Assembly: GCF_026151205.1 (NCBI RefSeq)
Contig: NC_087083.1
Span: 3,760,460-3,824,459 of the forward strand
Reading direction: 5' to 3'
Length of the DNA: 64,000 nucleotides
Source of the DNA: Bolinopsis microptera
Lineage: Eukaryota > Ctenophora > Tentaculata > Lobata > Bolinopsidae
Below the pieces are notes generated by a model that was not told the DNA's origin, ran no database searches, and saw only the letters and a program-made list of their open reading frames with translations. Shown here in pieces: positions 1-42,056 of the stretch. Positions within the stretch are counted from its first letter, which is position 1; each line of letters begins with the position of its first letter. The position numbers and the translations under genes are program-made.

Positions 1-403
1 TCGAGACATGTTTAAGTACTAAGTTGGCTTTTTTGTATGTTGCTTCTCTAGATGGTCCTGATATGAAGATATTAGTGTCATCAGCATAAAGTACAAATTT
101 CACCTCGCTGTCTGAAAAGCAGTTTACTATATCGTTCATATACAATAGGAAGAGTAACGGCCCTAGAATTGACCCTTGTGGTACTCCAAATTTCACGTCC
201 ATTGTTTCTGATGGTACATCGTTATACATAACATACTGCTTTCTGTTAGTCAAATAGCTTTTTAGTAAGGTAAGTGCTGTGCCCCTAATACCGTAGGAAT
301 TTAATTTGCATAAAAGAATATCATGATCAAGGGTGTCGAAGGCTTTGCTCAAGTCAATGAATATCCCTAGGACATGTTTATTGCTTGCCAGAGACTTAGT
401 AAT
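1..403 (-). pseudogene. LINE reverse transcriptase fragment (fingers/palm)
   Basis: The minus-strand translation reads as a non-LTR retrotransposon reverse transcriptase: GIFIDLSKAFDTLDHDILL near 300-370, then GVPQGSILGPLLFLLYMND near 140-200, then the catalytic FVLYADDT near 85-110. These are RT motifs A, B and C in their normal spacing, uninterrupted to the window edge. The fragment is truncated at its 5' side where the 32-bp tandem array starts at about 404, and it continues beyond base 1. The exact clade (CR1/Jockey/I-like) cannot be settled without alignment. It lies in an intron of the ARID4-like gene, in antisense orientation. Confidence 0.85.
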
Positions 404-1107
404 GGTTATGGTTACTATACACATATTTGCTATGTTACTATGGTTACTATACACATATTTGCTATGTTACTATGGTTACTATACACATATTTGCTATGTT
501 ACTATGGTTACTATACACATATTTGCTATGTTACTATAGTTACTATACATATATTTGATATGTTACTATGGTTACTATACACATGTTTGCTATGTTACTA
601 TGGTTACTATACACATATTTGCTATGTTACTATGGTTACTATACACATATTTGCTATGTTACTATGGTTACTATACACATATTTGCTATGTTACTATGGT
701 TACTATACACATATTTGCTATGTTACTATGGTTACTATACACATGTTTGCTATGTTACTATGGTTACTATACACATATTTGCTATGTTACTATGGTTACT
801 ATACACATATTTGTTATGTTACTATAGTTACTATACACATATTTTATGTTACTATAGTTACTATACACATATTTGCTATGTTACTATGGTTACTATACAC
901 ATATTTGCTATGTTACTATGGTTACTATACACATATTTGCTATGTTACTATGGTTACTATACACATATTTGCTATGTTACTATGGTTACTATACACATAT
1001 TTGCTATGTTACTATGCATATGGTTACTATACACATATTTGCTATGTTACTATGGTTACTATACACATATTTACTATGTTACTATGGTTACTATACACAT
1101 GTTTGCA
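404..1107. repeat. 32-bp minisatellite, about 22 copies, running up to a splice acceptor
   Basis: Tandem units of about 32 bp built on GGTTACTATACACATATTTG followed by CTATGTTACTAT, with a few single-base variants and one short insertion near 1014. The last unit runs directly into the acceptor TTTGCAG at 1102-1108 of the first visible ARID4 exon, so the acceptor is a variant of the repeat's TTTGCTA segment. Long open frames rich in Tyr/Thr/Leu here are translations of the repeat, not genes. Confidence 0.95.
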
Positions 1108-1108
1108 G

Positions 1109-28340
<27,232 letters not shown>

Positions 28341-29100
28341 CCGGAAACGTGGTAACTGTAGTGTAACTATGGTAACTGTAGTGTAATTATGGTAACTAGC
28401 AGTGTTACTATGGTAACTGTAAAATCAGGGGACTATTAGCTAATTCCGATCAGGATAACAGGGAATTATTTTATTGTGCATCTTGTACAGTATCTGACTG
28501 GTATATTGTAAATAACTGGTCCAATCTTGTGGAGGAAACTATTTGCCATTCATTCCGGAACTTAGTTGTTTCGTATTTGAAAGATCACAAAAAATGGAGA
28601 ACAATTCTAGTTATTTTTGAATGGCGAAAGTGAGTTGCCATAATACTGAAATTTTAGTCTTTTTCGGATGGCAAAAAGTCAGAAAAATATCGTTTTCTCG
28701 CAATTTCTCAATTTATTCCGGAATTAACTTAGGAGTCGTTAACATATTACGTAATTACTGAGGGGGGGGGAGGGGGTGGGACAATAGCTATGTGTCAAAC
28801 TAAACACGGAGGTGGGAAGGGTGGTGGGGTTAAAATTGGCCAAAAAGTGATTACGTAATATGTGAACGGTCCCTTGTGGTGAATGACTATGACCCCCCAC
28901 CCCATCTTGTACAACGTCTGTCCACTTTACCTCATTATTGGTCCAATATTGGTTACTCGTTCGGACGTTCGCAGTCACCTGCCTTAGTTACCAGGTAACC
29001 TACTTAGTTACCTGTACATTTTGATATGTTTTGTGGAATTCTTGTTTTGGGAAATTACTAACAAATAAATGAAATTGATTATGAAAAGTTTGTAATCTGC
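28341..29100 (+). other. probable 3' UTR of the ARID4-like gene
   Basis: The sequence after the stop contains GTAACTATGGTAACTGTAGT repeats (28351-28425), a small MITE (28737-28868) and AATAAA at 29064-29069, the first convincing polyadenylation signal downstream. The true 3' end is inferred. Confidence 0.5.
28737..28868. mobile_element. small MITE with ATATTACGTAAT terminal repeats
   Basis: CGTTAACATATTACGTAATT at the left pairs with GATTACGTAATATGTGAACG at the right across ~130 bp, with a poly-G stretch just inside the left end. A compact inverted-repeat element within the putative 3' UTR. Confidence 0.8.
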
Positions 29101-29824
29101 AGATAGTTATTGTTTATTTACACATAGTAACAGTCGAGCTTAAATTGTATCTTAGCTTTTAGTTTTATGTTTAAGATTTTGTTTTCCCTGTTGTTGTACT
29201 GAATGTCAGGACTATTTATACATCATGATTTAAGGCAATACTTACTTGGCATTTTCTATGTTTTCAACATTTTCGTTTTTTGCTCTCTTGAGTGGGTCAA
29301 TCATGATAGATTACTGGGGACACTTTTTGCAACTCTTCGTAGCAGAAACATACAATTGTTAAACTAAATCTTTTCAAATATTAAAATAGAAGTTGCAATT
29401 AAACGTGAAAAACCTGCAAATTTTCGAAACAGTTTTTCGCCAATATCTCGTCAGGGGAGCATTTTTAACCCTATGTTATAGGGGTGATTTGGAATCAGCG
29501 TCCGAAAATACATCGATTGAAGTTGGTTTCAACTGTCGGGGGCTTTTGTCTTCTCTGTGTGGTGGCTTTTAGCGTGTAGAGTTATCAATCATCTTAATTA
29601 TTTCAGTGCTCAACAGTACAATTCAGAGATACCGCTTCATCACCCGAACGATGGTGCTCGTGCTGATTGATTAAGGTTCAAAATGTATTAAAATTAAAAA
29701 CCGAACCGTTAAAATTATATACATGCTAGACCCACCAAACTTCCCAGGGACACTTTTGATATGAAATAAAAATACTTATAAATATATGATATGTATATTA
29801 TAATACCTTATTAAGTTTTATAGG
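29101..29824. other. intergenic, no gene seen
   Basis: AT-rich sequence with no supported ORF, RNA or clear repeat. Confidence 0.55.
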
Positions 29825-31215
29825 TACTTTAGGTTGGTTTGGCAGGGATTGCTTCTGGACAACAGTAACTAGTACGTCCTTCATTCATTCCTGGTTCAGA
29901 TCTTTCTGTAGATTCCATTCCAAGAGTGAGTTGTTGGTGATGGCGGTGTATCCTTAGGTTGGCGGGGTATCGGGGAACGTCTCCAAAAATCAAGCAAGTG
30001 ATATCTTGAAGGGTCCTAGAGCAGTTAAACTGTTCACTTGTCGTGGGAGGAGGTTCCATAGTCTCGCTGCATTCACTCCAAAGGAATTCTCGTAATGAGT
30101 GGCCACTGATCGTTGCGATTTGTTGTTCAGCTAGTGGTGGGAATATGGCTTTTATGCCGTGTCGAGTGTTTTCCTTGAATACAATGTTGATGTCATTTGG
30201 AGCAAGGTCGTTTGCCATTTTCCATGTATGGATCAGGATGTATCGCTCTCAGTCTCTCCGCCTCTGTAGGGAGAGCAGGTCCAGCTTCTTAAGACGGTCC
30301 CAATAATCCAATGCAATTGCTGACAGTGACAACCTAAGATACGGCGAGTGTAGTTCCTCTGAACTATTGCTTCTATATCGGTGATTTTGCTGGTGTTCCA
30401 GACCGGGCCACAGTATTCTAGCCTGCTCCTCTCCATTGTTTGAAAAGGGTGAGCATCACGAAAGGCGATCTGTCACTAAAGACCCACGATGCCATTTTTT
30501 TAGCAGTTGTCAGCATCTGGTGGATATGGTGCGTCCATGAGCAGTAATTTGAGTAAACTCCAAGGTCTCTGGCTGTTTGCGTTAGTTCGATAGTTTCCCC
30601 GTTTGTTGAGCTGTAGCTGTAGTCTTCGTTGGAGAAGGGGAGTTCTCTCAATAGCAGGGATTTATTCATTTTGTAGTTGATAACTTCAAATTTGGTTTCG
30701 TTTAGCTGCATGTTATTTTGCACCTTAGTTGTAGTGAACGTACGGAACGTTCACTAAAAATAGTTTGTGAACGCGTTCGCTAAAATATTTTAACGTTCGG
30801 AACATAAGGAACGTTAGTTGCTATTATGAAATTAAAATGCCGGACATAGCCCAATTATTCGGCAAATTAAAGTACTAGCGTTTCCATTACCATTCTCATG
30901 TCAATTTGCTAAAACCAGGGGAAACTCTTTTTGCTACCCAGTTTATTATATTATCTTTTTTTATAGAGAGACTGAAGGGTTCCAAGGATACTTTGATTAA
31001 GACTTATGCTAACACAGTTCCCTGTGGGACACCACTTATCACAATCTAGAAGGACGACTTTTCTCCTTCGACGACCACTCTGCAGGCGATTCTTTAAGAA
31101 CTCAGCAAGCCACTGTAGTGTTTTGATGCTGTAGCGTTTGGCTTTAGCTAGAACTAGAAGAATGTTGTGATCTATACTTTGTCAAACGCTTTGGCGTAAT
31201 CCAGGTATATAACAA
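29825..31215 (-). pseudogene. decayed LINE, RT and C-terminal region
   Basis: Minus strand, in pieces: VIYLDYAKAFDKV near 31170-31210 (motif A, then a stop), ISGVPQGTVLA near 31015-31050 (motif B), ETKFEVINYKMNK near 30650-30690, RDLGVYSNYCSWTHHIHQML near 30500-30560, SRLEYCGPVWN near 30400-30435 and the C-terminal ENTRHGIKAIFPPLAEQQ near 30120-30180. Order and spacing fit a CR1-type LINE 3' half, but several frameshifts, stops and a deletion (about 30720-30960, catalytic YADD not found) make it dead. Confidence 0.85.
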
Positions 31216-32690
31216 ATACCAATCGATTCCAGCTCAATTCGTGGGAATTTAGGATAATGTTGATTATTTTTCGCACTTCTAAGTGAATGAAAACAAGTTA
31301 ACATATCGCCTCATATTCAGAACTTGTGTTCTTCAACATTGAACATGACTTAAAAACAAGTTATATATATATTATACTGATATTCTGAACTTGTGTTTAG
31401 GAAATTGAAAGTTTGAGATATTCATCATCTCATTATTTCTATTACCCCAAAAGTAGAGCGAAGGACGCATAATTTGAGGCTAACTTGAAGAGCTAGATTT
31501 CTTAACACGTACCTCTGCTACATTTCTATTGTAGTTTAGTGACCACATCTGCAAATACCCTGACCTCACCAGTCACCACCCTAATCCTTCATAATTGAGT
31601 TTGAATCCGAGTATCAATTGTGATACCCGGTATAACACACAGCTCACTCATTATGATGTAATATTGTTCCAAACATGCTAAAACATAAAATTAGAAGCTG
31701 CCTCTAAAATGGATATTATGTTAAAAGTTGGATAATAACGGAGTTCCAGAGCACGTGTTTAGTGACCTTTTCCACGATGCACGAACCACCCCACATTAAC
31801 TATTGACTTTGAGTGAACTCTGCATATTTTACACCTCCAGTGTTTCTATTATCGCTCGCTCTATCACACTTCTTACTGGGCCGCGCTCAGCCTGTCATTC
31901 CGCCGAATCTCTATGTCATATGTTTATGAACATAATAGCCTGAGGTCCCCAGCTAGGTAAGCACACTTCAAGCACTAGACATGAAATGTGAGTTGGCCCA
32001 GGATATTCTATTACTTGGTTCTAATTAGAATAAGACCTCTTCAAGGAAACCCAGTATTCGAAGTTCTTGATTTCAATCAATTCCAGTATATTTGATTTTA
32101 GTTCCTGGCATCCAATAATTTAATTTAATTCGCCTAGATGGTTCTAATTAGAATAACTTTTGATGTTTAAATTGTGCAACTGCCAATATGATCATACAAC
32201 ACCACCTATTTGTTATATATATACTTCAGGCTTCACATAGCCATGTGTATACGCGTACTGCGTGACGCGCTACTGCAAGCGAGAGCAGAGAGGGCAACTT
32301 CAGGCTATAAAAAATGATAACCAGTTCCTTCAGGCGCTGATAACATTAAGTTAAGTAATATAACACTGCAGCTTCATCTAATGAAATGTCACGTTACTCG
32401 TCACGTTACTTAGCCTGCCATTCAGAACGATCTCTGGCGGGTCATGTGAAGCGCACGTGACTCATAAGAATATCATGTCCCTACAGGAATAATGTGCAAT
32501 CAGAGAGAGTGACTCTTGAATCGTGTTTAGTTCACTCTGACCCATTTCTTTTTCTTGAGACCTAGTAAGCTTACACTAAACCCAACCTGATTTGTTAACT
32601 TATTTATATCTTGACTTTTGAAACAAGCGCGCCCGAAGTGGCGCGAAAGCACATGGTTAGGTAAATCGCCAGCCAGTAAGGTCTGCTAGC
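31216..32690. other. intergenic, no gene seen
   Basis: No supported coding sequence. Contains one copy (31875-31960) of the TACTGGGCCGCGCTCAGCCT repeat found again at 32825 and inverted at 33065-33100. Confidence 0.55.
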
Positions 32691-32694
32691 TGGG

Positions 32695-33445
32695 TATGTG
32701 GTATGGGGTATGAACCGCCGCGCACGACTGCGCGCAGCGCGGCTCCCCCTGTATCGTGTATAGTGAAACGACCGTGGGGGTCACGATATGGTAGAATGTT
32801 TTCTAGAGACTGTGAGAATTTTCATTACTGGGCCGCGCTCAGCCTGTCATTCCGCCGAATCTCTATGTTAATGAACATAATAGCCTCAGGTCCCCAGGTA
32901 AAATTTTTACAGTACCAAATCTGTCATACCTTTTTGGAATGATCAGTGGGTTTCGTCTATGTGCCATATTTGATGGTGCGCGGCTTTTGGAGCAAAAGTG
33001 AAATGTAGGTGTAAACTTTATCTGAGGACCCCAGGCTTTAATGTTGATAAACAACCGAAAAGAGATTAGGCGGAATGACAGGCTGAGCGCGGCCCAGTAA
33101 CAAGTAAGTGTAAACTATTAAAGGCGCGTAATTTGACGAAATTCGTTGATTTTTGTCGTATCATTTTGTTACATCTTCAGTTCCTTAAATCAGATCATGC
33201 TGAAAATTTGTCAGAACCTTCTAATCATACTTAACTACAGAACCTAAATTAAATGGGAGAGATTGGTCTTGATTAAGAGGTCTAAAAATGACAAAATAAG
33301 TATAAATTCGTTGTCATACGTTGTATGACCCGCCGCGCACGAAGTGCACGGCTCCCCTTGTATCGTCGAAGACGATACTTGATACTATAGTGAAGCGACA
33401 GTGGGGGTCACCACGTGATACAATAAATTCGTTGATAACTCAAAT
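32695..33445. repeat. cluster of dispersed inverted repeats
   Basis: Two copies of a CCGCCGCGCACGA...GGCTCCCCCTGTATCG unit (32705-32790 and 33320-33415; a third is inverted at 60405-60485). Between them is an inverted pair TACTGGGCCGCGCTCAGCCT (32825) and AGGCTGAGCGCGGCCCAGTA (33082). Inside the pair is a segment TCTGTCATACCTTTTTGGAA that recurs at 63860 and inverted at 33900. Nested non-autonomous elements are likely. Confidence 0.75.
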
Positions 33446-33960
33446 TCTGAGCATCGAAATTGCTCAAACTAATTTAAGTTTAATAAAACGTAAGTGTTTA
33501 CATAAGCTGACCAAATTTCAACAAAATTTTTATATGGGAAGTATTTGATACATGTTTCGTATCCGATACATGTTTCGTATCTGATACATGTTTCGTATCC
33601 GCGGCGGCGCGCGCTTCGCGCGCGAAAAGTGGCATGCAACGTATGTCAAGGAAGTATTATAACTTTTTGATTGTTTCCGAAATAATGTGCTGGCCGAAAA
33701 AAACATTCAATGTGCAATGGTCAGCGCGCGCGTCTTACGGTCGATGGCGCACGGCCTAATACATAATATCAGGAATTTGAGAAATGATAAAATAATACGA
33801 CAAAAATCAACTAATTTTGTCAAATTACACGATTTTTACATTTACTGAAGTTCCAATTATAGCCGCGAATCATCAAATATGGTATCCAGGCGAAATTCAT
33901 TCATTATTCCAAAAAGGTATGACAAGGTATTGGTCACAGCATGCAGGAGAAAAGTCCAAA
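33446..33960. other. AT-rich repeat-derived spacer
   Basis: Short tandem GATACATGTTTCGTATC units at 33547-33600, a GCGCGCGC palindrome near 33603-33622, and an inverted copy of the TCATACCTTTTTGGAAT segment near 33895-33925. No gene. Confidence 0.6.
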
Positions 33961-33964
33961 GACC

Positions 33965-34305
33965 AAAGTGCAAAGAAACTGCCACTAACTGCTACTATAG
34001 TTATAACTGCCACTAACTGCCACTAAGTCTAACTCATTAATTGACGATGTCAATTCATGGCAGCTCGGCGCGGCACAGTAGCGCATCGCGCTACAATCTA
34101 ACTCATAACTGCTACTAACTGCTGCTTGTAGCGCGATGCGTTACTGTGCCGCGCCGCGCACTCGATGAGGCTTCTCACAGGCTAGATCGGCGAGATACGC
34201 TACTGTGCCGCGCCGAGCTGCCATGAATTGACATCGTCAATTAAACTGCTGCAATCGCAAGCCGTTTGCAGCAGTTTGTGGCAGTTTCTTTGCACTAAGT
34301 CTATG
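33965..34305. repeat. complex palindrome (nested inverted repeats)
   Basis: AGTGCAAAGAAACTGCCACT near 33968 pairs with GTGGCAGTTTCTTTGCACT near 34280. Within it, GACGATGTCAATTCATGGCA near 34042 pairs with TGCCATGAATTGACATCGTC near 34220. A further central pair is CGCGATGCGTTACTGTGCCG / CGGCACAGTAGCGCATCGCG. A cruciform-capable MITE of unknown type. Confidence 0.85.
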
Positions 34306-34354
34306 AGTAAGCTGACCAATTTTTGTTAAAATTGGATTAAGGGAAGGTTACTAC

Positions 34355-34562
34355 AGTGTACGAGAAGGGGCCTTACGAAGAAAATATATGCTTTTTTAAA
34401 AACATATATACTTTAAAAAAAACATATATACTTTTAAAAAAAACATATATACTTTTTCAAAAAACATATATACTTTTTCAAAGAACATATGTTTTTTGGA
34501 ACGTATATACAATATATTTGCGGAAAAACATACATTTTTCGTAAGGCACCTTCTCGTACACG
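34355..34562. mobile_element. 207-bp MITE with GTACGAGAAGGGGCCTTACG termini
   Basis: Left GTGTACGAGAAGGGGCCTTA pairs with right TAAGGCACCTTCTCGTACAC (one mismatch). The interior is a run of AAAACATATATACTTTTT units. A partial relative of the edge motif (GAGAAGGGGCCTTATAGTAG) follows at 34569, and related sequence (CGTAAGAGCCTCTACTATTA) is at 53214. Confidence 0.8.
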
Positions 34563-34689
34563 TGATGTTCGAGAAGGGGCCTTATAGTAGAGGCTCTTAC
34601 GGGCAAAAAGACGTGTTTTCTGCTACGAGTTTAGAAACCTAACCGCTAATTGGACACAATAGTATGATGTCTAAGGATCGATAATATGT

Positions 34690-35130
34690 TAACACCCTAC
34701 GCGCGTGGGGTGGACTCCTGGGGTGGACCTTAATTCAGCGCGTATTTTGTAGCCTGTTCAACTTGACGTTTTGAATCGTTACTATCTCACTGTCACAGAT
34801 ACACGTAATGTGAGGTGATCATCTTAAAGAGAAACGTCTCAGCTTTCACCTGGTGTAAAGTTTATATTTGTACTCAAAATATAGCTCGCTCAGTGTGACT
34901 GTGCAATAGAAGTTGACAATACAATAACCACGTCCGCGACCAGTCGTCAGATACCGGAGTGTTGCACAAAATTGGGTCCCTAAATTAAAATTCTATGACA
35001 CAGTTACCATGCAGAAATGTCTGGAGTAACATTTGGTGAAAATTTGAAGGGTCTACTGTTAATATTGCAAAAGTTATTGAAAACAAACTAGCTTATTCAG
35101 AAGTTTTTGGGAAAATTTCAAATTTGTACG
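34690..35130. repeat. dispersed ~430-bp repeat, copy 1
   Basis: Starts near CCTACGCGCGTGGGGTGGAC and extends to about GGAGTAACATTTGGTGAAAA. Nearly the whole segment recurs inverted at about 52100-52480. Not coding. Confidence 0.85.
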
Positions 35131-35381
35131 TAGTGGGGTCTACTGGGGTGGACTCTCGTGACGCGCATCTGATGGCGTGGCTTTTTCAACAGCAGTCAGT
35201 ACGGCCAATATCAGAGCACAAATTATTGTGAGTAAGACCTTAATGGTCAGCTATGAACCCCTCACTAGAATAGTAACCGTATCTAAAAACAAGGAAATGT
35301 TATTCCGTCAAAGCTCAAATTTTTTACTCTTCTCAGTGCAGTTACTATGAATGTACTAGCTAAGTATCGTTGATCGTAGCT
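35131..35381. other. spacer, no gene seen
   Basis: No ORF or repeat recognised beyond a second TGGGGTGGACTC motif near 35140. Confidence 0.5.
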
Positions 35382-36751
35382 GTTTGTTTGTTTGGGGACC
35401 AGCTTTTGGTACACTGGTTAATGTTTACTATAATATTGAAATATTACATTAGAATTAGATAAATAAATAGAAAGATAGAACATACCACTATAATCAAAAA
35501 ATTGAAACACTGTACCGTAGCACACAACACAAAAAGTTAAACTACTGGCAAAGTGTCCTCAGAAAAATAAAAAACCCTAAATATACCTAGCCTTGGTGAG
35601 ACCTGCTTCGCGATTGCTATTCAGCGATGTGTGCTCCACAAGTCATCACATACCTGAGTTACAATCACGGTTGCAGTTTTTTAACTCACAATTAAAAGTT
35701 CCTCGTTATTAGCCGTAATCAACAAATACACGCAACAGCCATAAATAAGAGCCATACACACATTTAAATCAAAGTAATTATGTAGATATCCAAAACACCG
35801 AATGTTACAACTTAACCTTATCTACACTGAAAATCTTGCCGTCTCTAATATAATGATACTTTGTTGGCTCATCAGTGATCATTTCCTTTACTTTGACAAC
35901 AAGTTTCTGATGAGCTGCTCTCTCCTCCCTGCTTCTGTCATGGTGATGTACCATGTGTGGTACGCTGTACATTTAGATTTCTTCAGATTTCTTGCTCGAG
36001 CAAGAACCATTTTTACTGATTCCGCGCAAGCCAATGTCACTTTTATTGGTCTCGGTTTACCACTGCCTGAAGTTGTTTTAGTCCCGATAGAATTTGCTGC
36101 CACAACTTTAGGATCACACCCTGAGGATTCCCAAATCAATTCGATCACTTCTTCTGCCACTAAGTGTGGATCAGGGGAATAATTCTCCGGTACATCGTAG
36201 AACTAGATAATGAAATTCTTACTACGGATGTCGTCTTCAACTACGGTTTTCACAGCTGTTTTTATACTGTTGATCGACGGAGTACTTGTAGTTGTCTCGC
36301 AGTTCTTCTTCACGATATCGCTCCACGCTGTCTTCATCTCGGTATGAACAGTTGTTTTAAAAGAGTCGAGTTGCTCCTGTTGCTGTTTAATCTGGTCTTT
36401 CTGATAGTTCAGCTGATCTGATTTCAGTTTGTCTATCGTACTGGCTGCACATTTACAAAGTTCAAGATTACTAGTCATTAGCTTAGAAAGATTTTCAACT
36501 GCAGTAGCCAAGGGATCTTTATTTACAGCCATTAATCTCGCATGATTCAGTTCTGTAACGCTTTGTGCTTTTGACATCTTCAAAATCTCATTCATCGCTG
36601 ACGATAGCTCCTTTTCAAATCTGTTCAGATGTTCGACGGAAAAATCCATTTTACAAAAGCCAAGGCGTACAGCACGACGTGTCGGTGTAACATCAAGTTG
36701 AGATAACACTACCGATAAGAGAGCAATTAAAATGTTGCAAAAGCTAGAATA
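35382..36751 (-). mobile_element. HAL1-like ORF1-only element (copy 2, decayed)
   Basis: Collinear with 4478-5854 from the 3' end (AGCTGGTCCCCA, here followed by an AAAC tail) to the 5' end (AAGCTAGAATA). Possible diverged target duplication: GATCGTAGCTG at 35372-35382 versus GATTGTAACTG at 36755-36765 (two mismatches). No RT is present, as in copy 1. Confidence 0.82.
35820..36652 (-). pseudogene. ORF1-type RNA-binding protein, broken copy
   Basis: Starts MDFSVEHLNRFEKELSSAMN at about 36652 and is open to RSKNFII at 36203, where an in-frame stop follows. The remainder (VAEEVIELIWESSGCDPKVV ... SGKPRPIKVTLACAESVKMV) is in another frame at 35888-36160. Same coiled-coil plus RRM layout as the intact copy at 4919-5759. 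Most differences from that copy are conservative or synonymous-looking. Confidence 0.85.
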
Positions 36752-37009
36752 AAAGATTGTAACTGAGAATAAAAGATTGTAACTGGAGCTGCATTACACA
36801 GTAGAAGGTAACCAAGGAAGACTGCTGATTAACGAAGCAATTTCAACGTGAACAGTTCCAAAATACATAATCATGGCGACGATAGTTCAACTTGAACCTT
36901 TATAGTTTTTACAGTCTAAGATCACAATAAAATCACGTGAACTGCGAATCACAAAATCAAATCACTCAAATCTGATACAGTCCCGTTACAGTACGCTTTC
37001 GTGACAACC

Positions 37010-40047
<3,038 letters not shown>

Positions 40048-40680
40048 TTCACCATAACTATCTGCTGTAACAGCAAAAATTAGAATTATGTCGGACATAA
40101 TTCTAAAAAATTGGAACATTGTAGTTAATCAGTGTGGTGCTAACAACAGAGAGCGATTTGAACGGTAGGCAATTTCATAAATTTCATTAACTCGATATAA
40201 GGATGATTGGAACAGGCTAAAATCTACAATGTGGCATTAATAACTGGCTATATCGCTGCATTAAACGATTAAAGTATTGCTAACTATGGATATTCTAAGT
40301 GATCTAGGCAGAGGGGAACCGGCACAGCCAGATTGCGTTGTCTTCACTTTCAGTGACTAAGTTTCACGATAGAAAAATTGACCTTATGTATTTAAAAAAA
40401 AGGATGCACAGTTCAAGCAATAAATCGATCGGCTGCTCATATGATATTTGCATTTATCAAGAGTTTAAATTCCCAAATAGTCAGACTGAGCAGGTTGAGC
40501 TGTAGTAAAACACAGTACTGAGGTGTTAAAACATTTTCATTACTATCTTCAGTAACATCCTGAATCAGAAACTCGGTTAATATCAGTTCCTACAAAGTGT
40601 AACATTGGAATTGAAATGACACAACTAAAAACGATATGAATATTTTTAAAAACATAACTCTTGTGCCCCAATGCAATGGA
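40048..40680. other. region upstream of the ankyrin gene, no gene seen
   Basis: AT-rich, no supported ORF. It would contain the ankyrin gene promoter and possibly a 5' untranslated exon, but no motif stands out. Confidence 0.5.
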
Positions 40681-40686
40681 AAACCT

Positions 40687-41670
40687 TTAAGATAAATCCA
40701 ATAATGGAATCCCAAACGGGTCCACGGCATTGAGCCCCAATGGACGTATAGTTCTCAGTTTCTGAATATAACGGTGTTCATCCACTTCGAGAGTTCTTGG
40801 GCTACTATTACTGAGAATTGACACTTTATAAGCCTGGTTGAAATTGTCACGTTGTTTCATGTTATGAACTTCTACAAGGTGTTTACCCAAGCTGAATCCG
40901 TCGTCGTTTTCTTCAGGGACAAACGTATTGTCCGAAATGAGTTTGTAGTAATGGGCGCGATGTTCGTTTACTCGTGCCCTTAGGGGCTGCACCGTTCTTC
41001 CTACATAACACATATTACAAAGTTGGCAACTGAAGATGTATACAACATTGTAGCTGACACATGTACCAGACACTGCTTTGGCTCGCTGTCCGTTGACTGT
41101 TATTGATGGATGTGGAGATATGATGTTACAGGTACCGCAGTGTCTGCCCCCACATGGTCTTGTGTGAGGTTGGGTTAAGTCATCCGCAAACTGTTTTGCT
41201 TTGACTAACTTCCTTCTAAATGATGTTCCAGTACGTCTGACGAATTTGAAGATAGGGCGTGATGTACCGGCTCTAGATGATATTGGGGAGCCTGGGGTGT
41301 TTCCACTTGTATGGGAACCAGATAATCCTGAGAAGCTCCTGGTTCTACTGAGCTCTGGTTCCAATCTTTTTACCGATTCTACTAACTCTTGATCGCTACC
41401 AAATGTTGAAATAACGCGGACTGCTGGTTCTGGAGACTTTGGGACCAGGACATTGCTGTTTGAGTTGTCCAGTGGTTTGAGGCATCTTTCAAAGCCTTTG
41501 ACTTTTTCACTGATGTTATCTACCATAGTTTTAGGGTAGTTGGATTGGAAGAAAAAGGTTTTTAATTCATCAATTTTTAATTCATCAATTTGTTTTCGGA
41601 GTCTGTCGTTATCATTTAAAGGAGGGTCCAGTGCAGTGACCAGTAAGTCTGTTAAAGGATGACGTAATGC
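40687..41670 (-). pseudogene. Penelope-like element, C-terminal GIY-YIG endonuclease (5' truncated)
   Basis: Minus-strand frame from about 41670 to the stop at 40687. The linker is TFFFQSNYPKTMVDNISEKV. A CxxC-type zinc motif PCGGRHCGTCNII is followed by the GIY-YIG nuclease: VVYIFSCQLCNMCYVGRTVQ (YI...YVG signature), then PLRARVNEHR (catalytic Arg) and KHLVEVHNM, with DEHRYIQKLRTIRPLGLNAV at the end carrying the catalytic Glu region. CxxC followed by GIY-YIG is diagnostic of Penelope-like retroelements. The reverse transcriptase is missing upstream, so the copy is truncated although this part is still open. The start codon is not meaningful. Confidence 0.9.
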
Positions 41671-41924
41671 TACCTTGTACTATGTATCTAAGGCATGCTT
41701 GTATTGCGCTATGTCATATGTAATCGCTCTGTGAAAGTTTGGAATCCCTATCTACTTCCTACGCCACGCTACAGCTAAATTAAGAAAGTGATGCGTTACG
41801 TAGAACGTTCCTATCCTCAAAGGGACTGTCCTCTCAGTACTGTGTAAACACACTATTTAGCATATGTAATCGTCCAAGTAGTTCCATTTTTATACCGTTT
41901 GGTTCGGCTTCCAAATTGATTTTT
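41671..41924. other. spacer between the Penelope fragment and the poly-G element
   Basis: No ORF or repeat recognised. Confidence 0.5.
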
Positions 41925-42056
41925 GTTGGGGGGGGGGGGGGGGGGGGGAGGAACTCATGTTCATGTTTTGTGTCCGTTTTTGTCCGTTCGGTACCCTATA
42001 TTTTCAAAACGGACAAAAAGTAGGGCGGTGTCATAGACATTGGGGGTGTGAATCAG
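41925..42056. mobile_element. left end of a second poly-G/TCC element
   Basis: A poly-G run at 41929-41949 is followed by GTTTTTGTCCGTTCGGTACC CTATATTTTCAAAACGGACA, matching the subterminal segment of the element at 18636-20814 (18838-18880). No matching right end with poly-C was found before 51350, so the element is truncated or rearranged. Confidence 0.7.

Noticed and set aside
404-1107. CRISPR array
   Set aside because: Repeats are directly adjacent with no unique spacers, and the genome is eukaryotic. The same holds for all other tandem arrays here.
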